In this document: in pieces, positions 7,744 to 15,682 of the stretch
Layout: the number at the start of each line of letters is the position of its first letter
Numbering within the stretch: position 1 is the stretch's first letter
Assembly (NCBI GenBank): GCA_045637525.1
Contig: JAZTZP010000121.1
Location: 1 to 30,634 of the forward strand
Source of the DNA: JAZTZP01 sp045637525
Lineage (GTDB): Bacteria > Bacillota > Clostridia > UBA1381
DNA: 30,634 bases
Direction of reading: 5' to 3'
Translations under genes and position numbers: made by a program
Notes under the pieces: generated by a model
What the model saw: only the letters and a program-made list of their open reading frames with translations
Databases searched by the model: none
What the model was told of the DNA's origin: nothing

Positions 7744-7921
7744 TGTGGAAATGATGTTGATAATTAAAAACAAAAAAAGATGTGTTTATAAAGTGTTTAA
7801 TTAATATATATTTATCCACTATTAAAACATATATAAATGTGGATATTTTTTCCTTTAAAAATGCTGTTTTTTAAACTTATCCACTTAATCCACATCACTA
7901 CTACTACTATTACTATATTAT
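7744..7921 (+). other. oriC: Replication origin (oriC) between dnaA and dnaN
   Basis: Five DnaA-box-like 9-mers lie here: TGTGGAAAT (7744, two mismatches), TTATCCACT (7812), TGTGGATAT (7838), TTATCCACT (7877) and TAATCCACA (7886), the last four each one mismatch from TTATCCACA. The final two are adjacent, and 3 bases after them a run of trinucleotides, four CTA, one TTA and one CTA (7898-7915), matches the DnaA-trio element of the Bacillus-type basal unwinding region. It passes straight into an A/T-only stretch (7916-7936). This is the classic order box pair, trio, AT-rich unwinding site. The whole 7719-8012 gap holds no gene. Confidence 0.88.
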
Positions 7922-8012
7922 ATATAATTTATTTATACCGCGTACACACGTACGAAGGAAAAAATTACAGTATCAGTAAATATTATTTTAATTAAGAAAG
8001 GAAAATAAAAAT

Positions 8013-9143
8013 ATGAAATTCTCATGTCAGAAATCTGAATTGGTTGAAATAATCAATACAGTACAAAGAGCAATAGCTCCAAAGAGTACAATACCTATAC
8101 TTGAATGTATAAAAATAGATGCAACAGCAAAAGAAGGTGTTGTATTTACAGGAAATAATATGGATATATGCGTTGAATACGGAAGTCGCATAGATGTAAC
8201 TGAAGGCGGAACTATTGCTTTAGCATCTAAGATGTTTGGTGAAATTGTGAGAAAGCTTCCAAACGGACAAGTAGATGTTACGGTAAATGAAGAAAATAAC
8301 GTAACTAAAATAAAGTGCGGTATAAGTGAATTTAATATTCAAGGTATAGTTGCCGGGGAATATCCTTCGCCACCTGAAATAAATGAGATTTTTAGTTTTT
8401 TCCTTACTCACGGCGATTTTAAAAATATTATAAAGAAGACTATATCATTTGTTTCAATGAATGAAGGAAAAAGACCTGCTCTTACGGGAGTTTTATTTGA
8501 CATAAAAGAAGATAAGTTAAGCGCAGTTGCATCTGACGGACACAGACTTGCATATGTAAATAAAAACCTTAATCAGAATACGCCGGATTCTAAATTTATA
8601 ATACCCGGTTCATCACTTCGTGAGATTTTTAAAGTATTAAAAGACGATGAAGAACAAATAAAGGTTATTGTTTCTGACAGATATGCTTTGTTTGAATTTG
8701 CTGAGTTTAAGTTTTTCACAAGACTTTTAGACGGTGAGTTTATTAAGTATGAGCCTATCCTTGCTACTTCAAATACAATAAAAATACAGATAGAAACAAA
8801 CGTCTTAAAAGATAGCTTAGAACGTGCACTTTTACTTATAAATGATGATACTGCTGTTATGAATAACAGAGTTCCGGTAAAATTAAACATAGGATTTGAT
8901 AAGATAGAAATATCTTCAATGACGGGAAAAGGAAAGGTAAACGATATTATAAATGTAAAGCTTGACGGTGAAAACCTTATAATAGGATTTAATTGCCGTT
9001 TCCTTCTTGATGCTCTTAACTCCTGTGAAGAGGATAGTATTATGATGGAACTTTCATCACCAAACAGCGGTTGCTTTATTAAATCGCTAAGTGATGAAGG
9101 CGATTATATATTTATGGTATTACCTGTAAGACTCTATAATTAA
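8013..9143 (+). CDS. dnaN: DNA polymerase III beta subunit (sliding clamp)
   Basis: A 376-residue clamp with the three-domain length of bacterial DnaN. Typical positions are seen: an N-terminal MKFSCQKSELVEIINTVQRAI, VRKLPNGQVDV with the following strand, the domain-2 segment ALTGVLFDIKEDKLSAVASDGHRLA, and a C-terminal ending FMVLPVRLYN that corresponds to the conserved VMPVRL tail near the peptide-binding pocket. The start ATG follows AGAAAGGAAA. It sits directly after the origin, as in nearly all Firmicutes, but recF, gyrB and gyrA do not follow; a metallo-hydrolase gene begins 12 bases after the stop. Confidence 0.96.
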   Translation: MKFSCQKSELVEIINTVQRAIAPKSTIPILECIKIDATAKEGVVFTGNNMDICVEYGSRIDVTEGGTIALASKMFGEIVRKLPNGQVDVTVNEENNVTKIKCGISEFNIQGIVAGEYPSPPEINEIFSFFLTHGDFKNIIKKTISFVSMNEGKRPALTGVLFDIKEDKLSAVASDGHRLAYVNKNLNQNTPDSKFIIPGSSLREIFKVLKDDEEQIKVIVSDRYALFEFAEFKFFTRLLDGEFIKYEPILATSNTIKIQIETNVLKDSLERALLLINDDTAVMNNRVPVKLNIGFDKIEISSMTGKGKVNDIINVKLDGENLIIGFNCRFLLDALNSCEEDSIMMELSSPNSGCFIKSLSDEGDYIFMVLPVRLYN

Positions 9144-9155
9144 AGGAAGTTTAAC

Positions 9156-9782
9156 ATGATTATTAAAACAATATGCAACTATTTTAATGATGAAAATACT
9201 TATATAATACACAATGATAACTCAGAATTTGCGGTAGTTATAGACCCCGGATGCGATGTGGATTTAATAGATGAATATTTAAATGAAAATAATTTAAAGC
9301 TAAATTTCATAATTTTAACTCATTGTCATTACGACCATATAAGTACAATGGATAATCTTGAAAAATATGGTGCGAAGGTTATAGGTGGCGAAAACTGCGC
9401 CATAAATTTAAAAGATTCAAAAATAAATCTTTCAGAAGTAGGTTTAGGATATAAACTTGAAAAAAATGTTGATATAATATTAAAAGATAATGAAGAAAAG
9501 GATATAAACGGAATAAATGTAAGATGTATTTATACTCCCGGTCATACTTCTTGTTCTGTATGTTATCTTTTTGAAGACAATCTTTTTTCAGGTGATACTT
9601 TATTCTTAAGAAGTGTAGGAAGATGGGATCTGCCGACCGGAGAGCATTTAACTCTTGAGGATTCATTAGTTAAAAAACTTTATGAGCTTGATGATGAAAT
9701 AAAAGTTTATCCGGGACATGGAAAAGCTACTTCAATAGGATATGAAAAGAATTTTAATTTATTTATTAAAAAAGGCATGTGA
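9156..9782 (+). CDS. MBL-fold metallo-hydrolase (glyoxalase II / YcbL-like)
   Basis: A 208-residue metallo-beta-lactamase-fold protein. Metal ligands: His56, His58, Asp60 and His61 in THCHYDH, His130 in TPGHTSCS, Asp147 in SGDTLF and His188 in YPGHG. The short C-terminus without the substrate-binding helical domain of classical GloB fits the YcbL-like hydroxyacylglutathione-hydrolase-type subgroup. The thiol ester substrate is unknown; Clostridia often lack glutathione, so a different low-molecular-weight thiol is possible. Good ribosome site (AAAGGAAG) before the ATG. The stop overlaps the start area of hemZ, indicating one transcript. Confidence 0.88.
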   Translation: MIIKTICNYFNDENTYIIHNDNSEFAVVIDPGCDVDLIDEYLNENNLKLNFIILTHCHYDHISTMDNLEKYGAKVIGGENCAINLKDSKINLSEVGLGYKLEKNVDIILKDNEEKDINGINVRCIYTPGHTSCSVCYLFEDNLFSGDTLFLRSVGRWDLPTGEHLTLEDSLVKKLYELDDEIKVYPGHGKATSIGYEKNFNLFIKKGM

Positions 9783-9784
9783 AC

Positions 9785-11218
9785 ATGAATATAATTCAGA
9801 CAGGATATGAAAGCTCAGAGAAATTAAAGCTGTTTGTTAATATGTTTTTTTCTGAAAATGAAGAAGGCGTTATATACAGTGATTTTTCAAAAGACGGTTG
9901 TAATATTAATATTTATACAGTAATTATATATGATGGCATTCCTTATACAGACGAATATTTTTATAAATGTGATTTTTATGATTATAAAAGTGTAAAAAAT
10001 ATATGTGAGTGTGCTATAATAAAATCATTTGTAAGAGCTGCGTCGAAAATAAGAAATATTCCTCTTCCATGGGGAGCTATGTGTGGTATCAGGCCGGCAA
10101 AAATGGTGCGTGAGCTGTATGAGCGCGGTTTTTCAAATGAAAAAGCTTATAATTATTTAAAAGACGTTTATAATATAAGCGATGAAAAGCTTAAATTATC
10201 TTTTAAAGTTGCTGAAAATGAAAAGGAAATTTTAAAAAATAATAAAAAAGACGCAGTAAGTCTTTACATAGGTATTCCTTTTTGTCCGACACGGTGTCTT
10301 TATTGTTCTTTTGTTTCAACAGATATAAGAGTCAGCGGAAGATATATTGATGATTTTGTAAATTATCTTTTAAAGGAAATTGAAAAAACAGCGGAAATAT
10401 TAAAAGAAATGGGAAGCACCGTAGAAAATATCTATATAGGCGGCGGTACACCAACAACTCTTAGTGCGTCCCAGCTTGAAAAAATATATAATGCTCTTAA
10501 TAAATATATAATAACCGACAGATTAAGAGAATTTACATTAGAAGCCGGGCGTCCTGATACAATAACTAAAGAAAAGCTTTATATTTCAAGGGATTTCGGA
10601 GTAAACAGAATAAGTATAAATCCGCAAACTATGAATGATGAAACACTTGTTAAAATAGGAAGAGCGCATACAACGGATATGATTTACAGTGCATTCGGTG
10701 ATGCGAAAGATGTAGGATTTGACGTTATAAATATGGATTTAATTGCCGGACTTCCGGGTGAGACTCCTGAAATGTTTTATAAAAGCATAGATGAATGTAT
10801 AAAACTTAACCCTGAGAATATAACTGTTCATTGTATGTGTGTAAAACGTGCGGCTACCTTAAAAAGATCAGGTATTAATCTTACAGAATATGATGATATG
10901 ATAAAAATGCTCGGGTTTGCAGATAAGAGAATGAATGAAAATGGATATTCTCCTTATTATATGTATCGTCAGAAAAATATGTCGGGAAATCTCGAAAATG
11001 TAGGTTATGCAAAGAAAAATTGTATGAGCTTTTATAATGTTAATATAATGGAAGAAGTTCAGACAATAATAGCTCTTGGTGGCGGAGGAAGCTCTAAAAT
11101 AGTAAACGGCGACAGAATAGAAAGAATTTTTAATTTTAAAGATCCTGCAGAATATATAAAACGATTTGATGAAATTTTAAAGAAGAAAGATGAAATACTT
11201 TTGTTCAGTAAAGTGTGA
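9785..11218 (+). CDS. hemZ: Coproporphyrinogen dehydrogenase HemZ-like radical SAM protein
   Basis: A radical SAM protein of about 477 residues related to HemN/HemZ, the oxygen-independent coproporphyrinogen III oxidase family. The cluster motif is IPFCPTRCLYC (Cys 167, 171, 174 from the chosen start), followed by IYIGGGTPTTLS and a RISINPQTMN segment, all HemN-type signatures. The ~160-residue N-terminal region before the cluster motif distinguishes HemZ from HemN. Two starts are possible: GTG at 9779, which overlaps the upstream stop, or ATG at 9785; the AAAAAAGG at 9768-9775 suits the ATG better. No other heme gene is nearby, so enzymatic identity is moderately certain. Confidence 0.85.
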   Translation: MNIIQTGYESSEKLKLFVNMFFSENEEGVIYSDFSKDGCNINIYTVIIYDGIPYTDEYFYKCDFYDYKSVKNICECAIIKSFVRAASKIRNIPLPWGAMCGIRPAKMVRELYERGFSNEKAYNYLKDVYNISDEKLKLSFKVAENEKEILKNNKKDAVSLYIGIPFCPTRCLYCSFVSTDIRVSGRYIDDFVNYLLKEIEKTAEILKEMGSTVENIYIGGGTPTTLSASQLEKIYNALNKYIITDRLREFTLEAGRPDTITKEKLYISRDFGVNRISINPQTMNDETLVKIGRAHTTDMIYSAFGDAKDVGFDVINMDLIAGLPGETPEMFYKSIDECIKLNPENITVHCMCVKRAATLKRSGINLTEYDDMIKMLGFADKRMNENGYSPYYMYRQKNMSGNLENVGYAKKNCMSFYNVNIMEEVQTIIALGGGGSSKIVNGDRIERIFNFKDPAEYIKRFDEILKKKDEILLFSKV

Positions 11219-11245
11219 TTATATTTGAAAAAAGTAGGTGTAAGT

Positions 11246-12226
11246 ATGTCTGATATAATTGAAAAGATACTTAATGATTATGAAGAAAAAAGAAAAAATG
11301 CAGAAAAGGATAAAAAAGAGCGTGTTGACGCTGTTTACAAAAAATATCCTCTTCTTTTTGAGATTGACAAAAAAATAAAAAAATGCGGTATGGACGGCAT
11401 GAATGATATAATGAAAAATCCGCTTAAGTCAAAAGAAATAAGTTTTAAAATGAAAGAACAAATTTCCGGTCTTATTAATGAAAGAAATAAATTTATATCA
11501 GAGAACGGCATAGAAAAGGATTTTGATAAGGTTAAGTATTCGTGTCCTGTTTGTATGGATACAGGATTTATTGAAAATGAAAAATGTAAATGCTTTGTGC
11601 AGAGGCTTTTAGATGAAGAATTTAATAATTCAAATATGGGAGAAAAGCAAAGAAAACAGACTTTCGACCGTTTTGATTTTTCTTATTATGAAAAAGACTC
11701 CGTTCATGACGAAATATCGGACTATGACCGAATACAGAAGATTTATAAGATAAGTCGTGATTTTGTTGATAATTTTGATAGTTTTGAAAAAAGTCTTTTG
11801 TTTTACGGAAAACCGGGACTGGGAAAGACGTTTTTATCAAGCTGTATAGCAAATGAGCTGATGAAACAGGGAAGGACAGTTCTTTATACAAGAGCACTTA
11901 AAATATTTGATTTATTTGAAAGAAACCGTTTCGGAAAAGGTGATATAAATAAAGATAATGAAATGATACAAAGAGTGTATAACTGCGATCTTTTAATAGT
12001 AGATGATCTTGGTAGTGAATATATAACAAAAAGTACACCGTCGTATCTTTATGATTTTTTTGATGAGCGTATTTCAAATTATAAAAAAATTATAATAAAT
12101 ACAAATTTAACACCTAAAGAACTTGAAAATTCTTATACAAACAGATTTATCTCAAGAATATATGAAGATTTTCTGATACTTAAATTTGAGGGAAGAGATA
12201 TACGAATTAAAAAGGGCATAAATTAA
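11246..12226 (+). CDS. DnaC/DnaI-like AAA+ ATPase (probable helicase loader)
   Basis: A 326-residue AAA+ protein of the DnaC/DnaI/IstB type. The N-terminal ~90 residues are charged and helical; a small zinc-ribbon-like element follows with Cys at 100, 103, 114 and 116 (CPVC and CKC), like the zinc-binding region of DnaI. The C-terminal ATPase has Walker A GKPGLGKT (188-195), Walker B LLIVDDLG (Asp253-254) and a sensor-like NTNLTPKEL followed by NRFISRIYE with the arginine-finger position. Start chosen at ATG 11246 with AGGTG upstream; a TTG at 11225 adds seven residues with no ribosome site. Its place in the dnaA-dnaN operon, with no transposase next to it, favours a replicative helicase loader over an IS-associated IstB. 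Confidence 0.82.
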   Translation: MSDIIEKILNDYEEKRKNAEKDKKERVDAVYKKYPLLFEIDKKIKKCGMDGMNDIMKNPLKSKEISFKMKEQISGLINERNKFISENGIEKDFDKVKYSCPVCMDTGFIENEKCKCFVQRLLDEEFNNSNMGEKQRKQTFDRFDFSYYEKDSVHDEISDYDRIQKIYKISRDFVDNFDSFEKSLLFYGKPGLGKTFLSSCIANELMKQGRTVLYTRALKIFDLFERNRFGKGDINKDNEMIQRVYNCDLLIVDDLGSEYITKSTPSYLYDFFDERISNYKKIIINTNLTPKELENSYTNRFISRIYEDFLILKFEGRDIRIKKGIN

Positions 12227-12236
12227 AAGATTTTAT

Positions 12237-12267
12237 TAAAAAAACCGCTAAAAAAGCGGTTTTTTTT
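12237..12267. terminator. Bidirectional terminator between convergent operons
   Basis: AACCGCT (12243-12249) pairs with AGCGGTT (12255-12261) across a short A loop, flanked by A7 on the left and T8 on the right, so it works in both directions. The right T-run overlaps the TAA stop of the sigma factor gene (12266-12268), so the stop codon lies inside the terminator. Confidence 0.9.
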
Positions 12268-13009
12268 AGTCTCTGAAATATAAATCTCTTATAGTTTTTA
12301 AAAGATTTTTTTCAAATCTTGATACATACATCTGAGAAACATTCCATTTTTTAGCGATTTCTGATTGACGCATTTCGTTGTAATATCTTAATTTTATAAA
12401 TTCTTTTTCTTTTTCGTTAAGACATGAAAGACAGTAATTTAAAAAATCTCTGTCTTCTATCATCATGAATTTATTATCTTCTTTACCTATTAAATTTGAA
12501 AGATTAAGACTTCCGTCTGCATATGCTTCATGCTCTAACGATAATATAAATGATGAATCTCCTATTTCATAAGCTTTTTGTACAACCGAAACAGGCATAT
12601 CTAAAATACGTGCAATTTCTTCTATTGAAGCTTTACCATCAGAAAAACTTCTTCTTATCTTTTCGGCCTTATAAAAAACTTCATAAAGTTTACGCGGAAT
12701 TTTAATAAAATTACCTTTATCCCTGAAATGCTTGCGTATTTCACCCATAACGGTAGGAGTTGCAAATGTAGCAAATTTAATACCTCTGTCGGGATCAAAT
12801 CTTTCAACTGCATATACTACACCTAAACACGCTACCTGATAAATATCTTCGTATTCAAGTCCGCGGTTTATAAATTTTCTTGAAAGTATTTCCGCAATGT
12901 ATATATATGAATGTATAAGCTCGTCCCGAAGCTTTGGTGAACGTGTTTTTTTATATTCACTGAATTTTTCATATTCATCAAAATCAATGTTAACCCTGTT
13001 TGCAGCCAT
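12266..13009 (-). CDS. RNA polymerase sigma factor, SigB/SigF/SigG-like
   Basis: A 247-residue sigma-70-family factor of the group 3 (SigB/SigF/SigG) type, lacking region 1. Region 2 is DIYQVACLGVVYAVERFDPD then FATFATPTVMGEIRKHFRDK (about 55-100), region 3 is the middle HTH (SIEEIARILDMPVSVVQKAY), and region 4 ends with MRQSEIAKKWNVSQMYVSR, a clear recognition helix. Ribosome site GAGGAG before ATG 13009. No anti-sigma kinase (SpoIIAB/RsbW) or antagonist gene is adjacent; instead a single-pass membrane protein is encoded 17 bases upstream in the same operon. Whether it is a sporulation or a stress sigma cannot be decided from sequence. Confidence 0.88.
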   Translation of the reverse strand: MAANRVNIDFDEYEKFSEYKKTRSPKLRDELIHSYIYIAEILSRKFINRGLEYEDIYQVACLGVVYAVERFDPDRGIKFATFATPTVMGEIRKHFRDKGNFIKIPRKLYEVFYKAEKIRRSFSDGKASIEEIARILDMPVSVVQKAYEIGDSSFILSLEHEAYADGSLNLSNLIGKEDNKFMMIEDRDFLNYCLSCLNEKEKEFIKLRYYNEMRQSEIAKKWNVSQMYVSRFEKNLLKTIRDLYFRD

Positions 13010-13026
13010 ATCAGCCGACTCCTCTC

Positions 13027-13701
13027 TTATTGCTGTCCGGCTATGAGCTTTGCAGCGTTTAGTGCATTGTTATGCTTTAAGACATTTTTCTCGTCTTTTG
13101 CTTCTCTTTCATACAAATGTCTTACTAAAAGATACATACCATCCGTTTCAAGACCTGTTGATTTTAAAAGCTCGTTGTCTGTAAGTTTTATACCATATGC
13201 GTTTGAATTATCAGAGCGTAAGATGTATTCCTCATCTATATTTATACCGATATCTTCAATCGTCATAAAACAGCCGGAATATGAATCCTGAGATATAAGC
13301 GCTTTTGCAATTTCTTCATTTGTAATAAAAAGCCAGTTTTCGCCTGTCTGAAGCTCTAATGTAAGCTTTGTAATCATTGCATAGGATTGTTCATCTTTTG
13401 CTTCTAATGAGGATATTGGTAAGGTTTGTATAAATGAAAGAATTTCATTATTGTTATGTATGTCGGAAAGAACAGGCTTTAATACTTCGTTAAATTTTAA
13501 ATCTGTTTCTTCATTTATCTCTGCCGGATTTACATAAAGTACACTAATATCATATTTAGGTGCAGTAACACATTGTGAAACAGTTGTAAATATAAGGATT
13601 ATAGCCACTGCGGCAGATATTGTATGAATTTTATAATAGTCCCAGAAATATACCCACCAGTCTTTAGTAAATTTAGGTGGCACAACACCGTATTTTTCCA
13701 T
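13027..13701 (-). CDS. Single-pass membrane protein of unknown function, co-transcribed with the sigma factor
   Basis: A 224-residue protein. Residues 1-25 are a cytosolic aromatic-rich segment (KDWWVYFWDYYK), residues about 27-47 a membrane span ending in a Cys (VSQC), and residues 48-224 a mainly polar domain probably outside the cell. I do not recognise a named domain, though the PPKFTKDWWVYFWDYYK beginning is familiar from uncharacterised Clostridia membrane proteins. Ribosome site GGAGGAAGG before the ATG; a sigma-A promoter lies 35-65 bases upstream. It precedes the sigma factor gene with a 17-base gap, which suggests, but does not prove, a link to that factor (for instance a sensor or an anti-sigma). 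Confidence 0.8.
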   Translation of the reverse strand: MEKYGVVPPKFTKDWWVYFWDYYKIHTISAAVAIILIFTTVSQCVTAPKYDISVLYVNPAEINEETDLKFNEVLKPVLSDIHNNNEILSFIQTLPISSLEAKDEQSYAMITKLTLELQTGENWLFITNEEIAKALISQDSYSGCFMTIEDIGINIDEEYILRSDNSNAYGIKLTDNELLKSTGLETDGMYLLVRHLYEREAKDEKNVLKHNNALNAAKLIAGQQ

Positions 13702-13735
13702 AAATAAACCTTCCTCCGATTATTTTATCAATTAT

Positions 13736-13764
13736 ATTTTATCATATTTATTAAAAATAGTCAA
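13736..13764 (-). promoter_or_regulatory. Promoter of the membrane protein-sigma factor operon
   Basis: On the minus strand TTGACT (13759-13764), a 17-base spacer and TAAAAT (13736-13741) form a near-consensus housekeeping promoter. It is read by sigma-A, so this operon does not obviously depend on its own sigma factor. Confidence 0.7.
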
Positions 13765-13805
13765 TACATATAAATTTATAGCATAAAAAAATTTACATTG
13801 CGTTA

Positions 13806-14035
13806 ATAAAAAAGTTTTTGATTAAAAACTTCAACCCCCTCCACCCCCACTCATGGGGGCAGAAGAAACTTTTTTGTAATTTAGAAAATTGCAAAAGTAC
13901 GCAATTTCCTAAAAGATAAAAAAGTTTTTGATTAAAAACTTCAACCCCCTACACCCCCACTCATGGGGGCAAAAAGGAAATCTTTTTTTGAACAAGCAAA
14001 ATTGCGCACGTTTGCGCGCAATTTCCTATGTTATA
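13806..14035. repeat. 110-bp tandem repeat with conserved palindromes
   Basis: Blocks 13806-13861 and 13916-13971 are identical except one base (C at 13841, A at 13951), a period of 110. Each has a dyad, AAGTTTTT-GATT-AAAAACTT, then CCCCC-ACTCAT-GGGGG. The intervening parts (13862-13915 and 13972-14035) have diverged but both keep a hairpin of the form AAATTGC...GCAATTTCC. A degenerate third start (AAAAAAGATTTTTAAATC) follows at 14035-14052. The repeat fills most of the 390-base gap 13702-14091; I see no gene in it. Confidence 0.85.
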
Positions 14036-14091
14036 AAAAAGATTTTTAAATCAGAAATCCCCTGACCACCGGTTTTTTTAAAAAAAGAATT

Positions 14092-14901
14092 TTAAAATTT
14101 ATTATATTTAAGCCAATTAATTAAAAGCTTACTCCATTGACTTACATGAACTTTTACTTTATCTTCTTTATCGGTATCTGCAAGACCAAGTCCATGATTG
14201 CCGTCAGGGAAAATATGTAATTCTGTCGGCACGTTATTTTTCTTTAAAGCCTTTGCATAATCAAGGCTGTTTACAACAGGTACTGCACCGTCTTCAAAAG
14301 TATGCCACATAAAGCATTTCGGAGATTTTTCGCTTGCATTCAGTTCAGGATCATATTTAGCTGAAATTTCATCAGTTACATTTTCGCCCAACAAACCAAA
14401 ACATGAACCGTTATGTGCATCAGGGTTTGTAGGGGATAATTTTATAACCGGATAACAAAGAATTTGTGCGTTTGGTATAAATTCTTCCTTATCTATATCG
14501 TCAATACCTTCAAATTCAATCGGCTCGAAATATGTAGATGTAAATGCCGCAAGGTGTCCGCCGGCTGATGAACCCATGATTGCTATTTTATTTTTGTCTA
14601 TGCCATATTTTTCAGCATAGTATCTTACTGTTCTTACAGCACGTCTTGAATCAAGAAGAGGAATAGGAAAATGATGAGGATGTACTCTGTAATCGCATAC
14701 AAAGGCTGTTATTCCATTATCTGACAGGAACTTTGCATATCCCTCGCCCTCATGAGGAGCTCTTATATGATAACCTCCTCCGGGAAGTATAACAACTGCT
14801 CCGTCTGATGTTTTATTTTCAGGAATATATGCTGTAAGTGTAGGTATTTCATCACATTTTCCGGGTGTGTTTTCCCATAAGTTAAATTTTTCTGTTATCA
14901 T
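14092..14901 (-). CDS. Alpha/beta hydrolase, probable carbohydrate or short-chain ester esterase
   Basis: A 269-residue alpha/beta hydrolase without signal peptide, so cytosolic. Nucleophile elbow GSSAGG with Ser112; oxyanion-hole motif PGGGY at 40-44; probable acid Asp204 (in WHTFEDGAVPVVNS) and His236 (in PDGNHGLG). The WHTxEDxxVPxxNS signature and length resemble the acetylxylan/feruloyl esterase-like (BD-FAE, Axe/YpfH) group of gut Firmicutes and related carbohydrate esterases. Substrate not determinable. Ribosome site GAAAGGAA before ATG. Nif3-like gene lies 19 bases upstream in the same direction. Confidence 0.86.
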   Translation of the reverse strand: MITEKFNLWENTPGKCDEIPTLTAYIPENKTSDGAVVILPGGGYHIRAPHEGEGYAKFLSDNGITAFVCDYRVHPHHFPIPLLDSRRAVRTVRYYAEKYGIDKNKIAIMGSSAGGHLAAFTSTYFEPIEFEGIDDIDKEEFIPNAQILCYPVIKLSPTNPDAHNGSCFGLLGENVTDEISAKYDPELNASEKSPKCFMWHTFEDGAVPVVNSLDYAKALKKNNVPTELHIFPDGNHGLGLADTDKEDKVKVHVSQWSKLLINWLKYNKF

Positions 14902-14920
14902 CTGTTTAAATTCCTTTCTT

Positions 14921-15682
14921 TTATTTAATTGAGAAATAATTTACATTTTCTTTAATTGTAGATTTAAAAATCTCAATTTCACAGTCTTTTAAAATATTTT
15001 CAAAAATATCAGTTACAAACCACTCTGTTCCGAAATGTCCTGCATCTATTAATGCAAATCCGGATTGAATACAATCGAGTGCAATATGATACTTTACATC
15101 TCCTGTTACAAGAACATCAGCACCTGATTTTATTGCTTCAAATTCAATATCGGCACCTGCTCCTGAACATACGGCTGATTTTGTTATGATTTTATCAGTA
15201 TCACCGTATATTTTTACGGGTGTTTGAAGCTTTTCTGATATTGATTTTGCATATTCAGATAATTTTATTTTGTCCGTTTCTCCCATCATCCCTAAATTTT
15301 CTTCATTGATAAAAGAAGGATTTTTAATACCGCATTTTTTTGCAAGCTCAAAATTAAGACCATACTCCGCTCTGTCCATATTTGTATGGGCTGTATATAC
15401 GGTAATGTCGTTTTTAATGAGTTTTTTTAAAAGTTGTCCCGACGGGAGTGAATAATCTATTTTCTTAACACCTGAAAAGAGCAAAGGATGATGTGATATT
15501 ATCATATCACATTCATTTTTTAGAGCTTCGTCTACGGTATCATTTGTTACATCAAGAGTAAGATAAACTTTTTTAACTTCACATTTAGTATCCCCTGTCT
15601 GAAGTCCGGGATTATCCCATTCATAAGAAAGAGATTTTGGGCAGAAAGCTTCTATTTTATTTATAATTTCATATACCTTCAT
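14921..15682 (-). CDS. Nif3-like dinuclear metal center hexameric protein
   Basis: A 253-residue protein of the NIF3/YqfO/YbgI family. Metal ligands are visible: His64-His65 (ISHHPLLFSG), His99 and Asp103 (TAHTNMD), and near the C-terminus His and Glu in DAGHFGTEW. It is the short form, without the PII-like insert of Bacillus YqfO. Start at ATG 15682, since GGAGG is 6 bases upstream; a TTG just before it is less likely. It overlaps the trmK reading frame by 14 bases; trmK and this gene are neighbours in most Firmicutes (yqfN-yqfO), which supports both calls. Molecular function is not established for the family. Confidence 0.92.
   Translation of the reverse strand: MKVYEIINKIEAFCPKSLSYEWDNPGLQTGDTKCEVKKVYLTLDVTNDTVDEALKNECDMIISHHPLLFSGVKKIDYSLPSGQLLKKLIKNDITVYTAHTNMDRAEYGLNFELAKKCGIKNPSFINEENLGMMGETDKIKLSEYAKSISEKLQTPVKIYGDTDKIITKSAVCSGAGADIEFEAIKSGADVLVTGDVKYHIALDCIQSGFALIDAGHFGTEWFVTDIFENILKDCEIEIFKSTIKENVNYFSIK

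Noticed and set aside
13806..13971. Possible CRISPR array
   Set aside because: Only two long (56-base) repeats at a 110-base period, with palindromes spread over them and no cas genes. It is a tandem repeat, not CRISPR.
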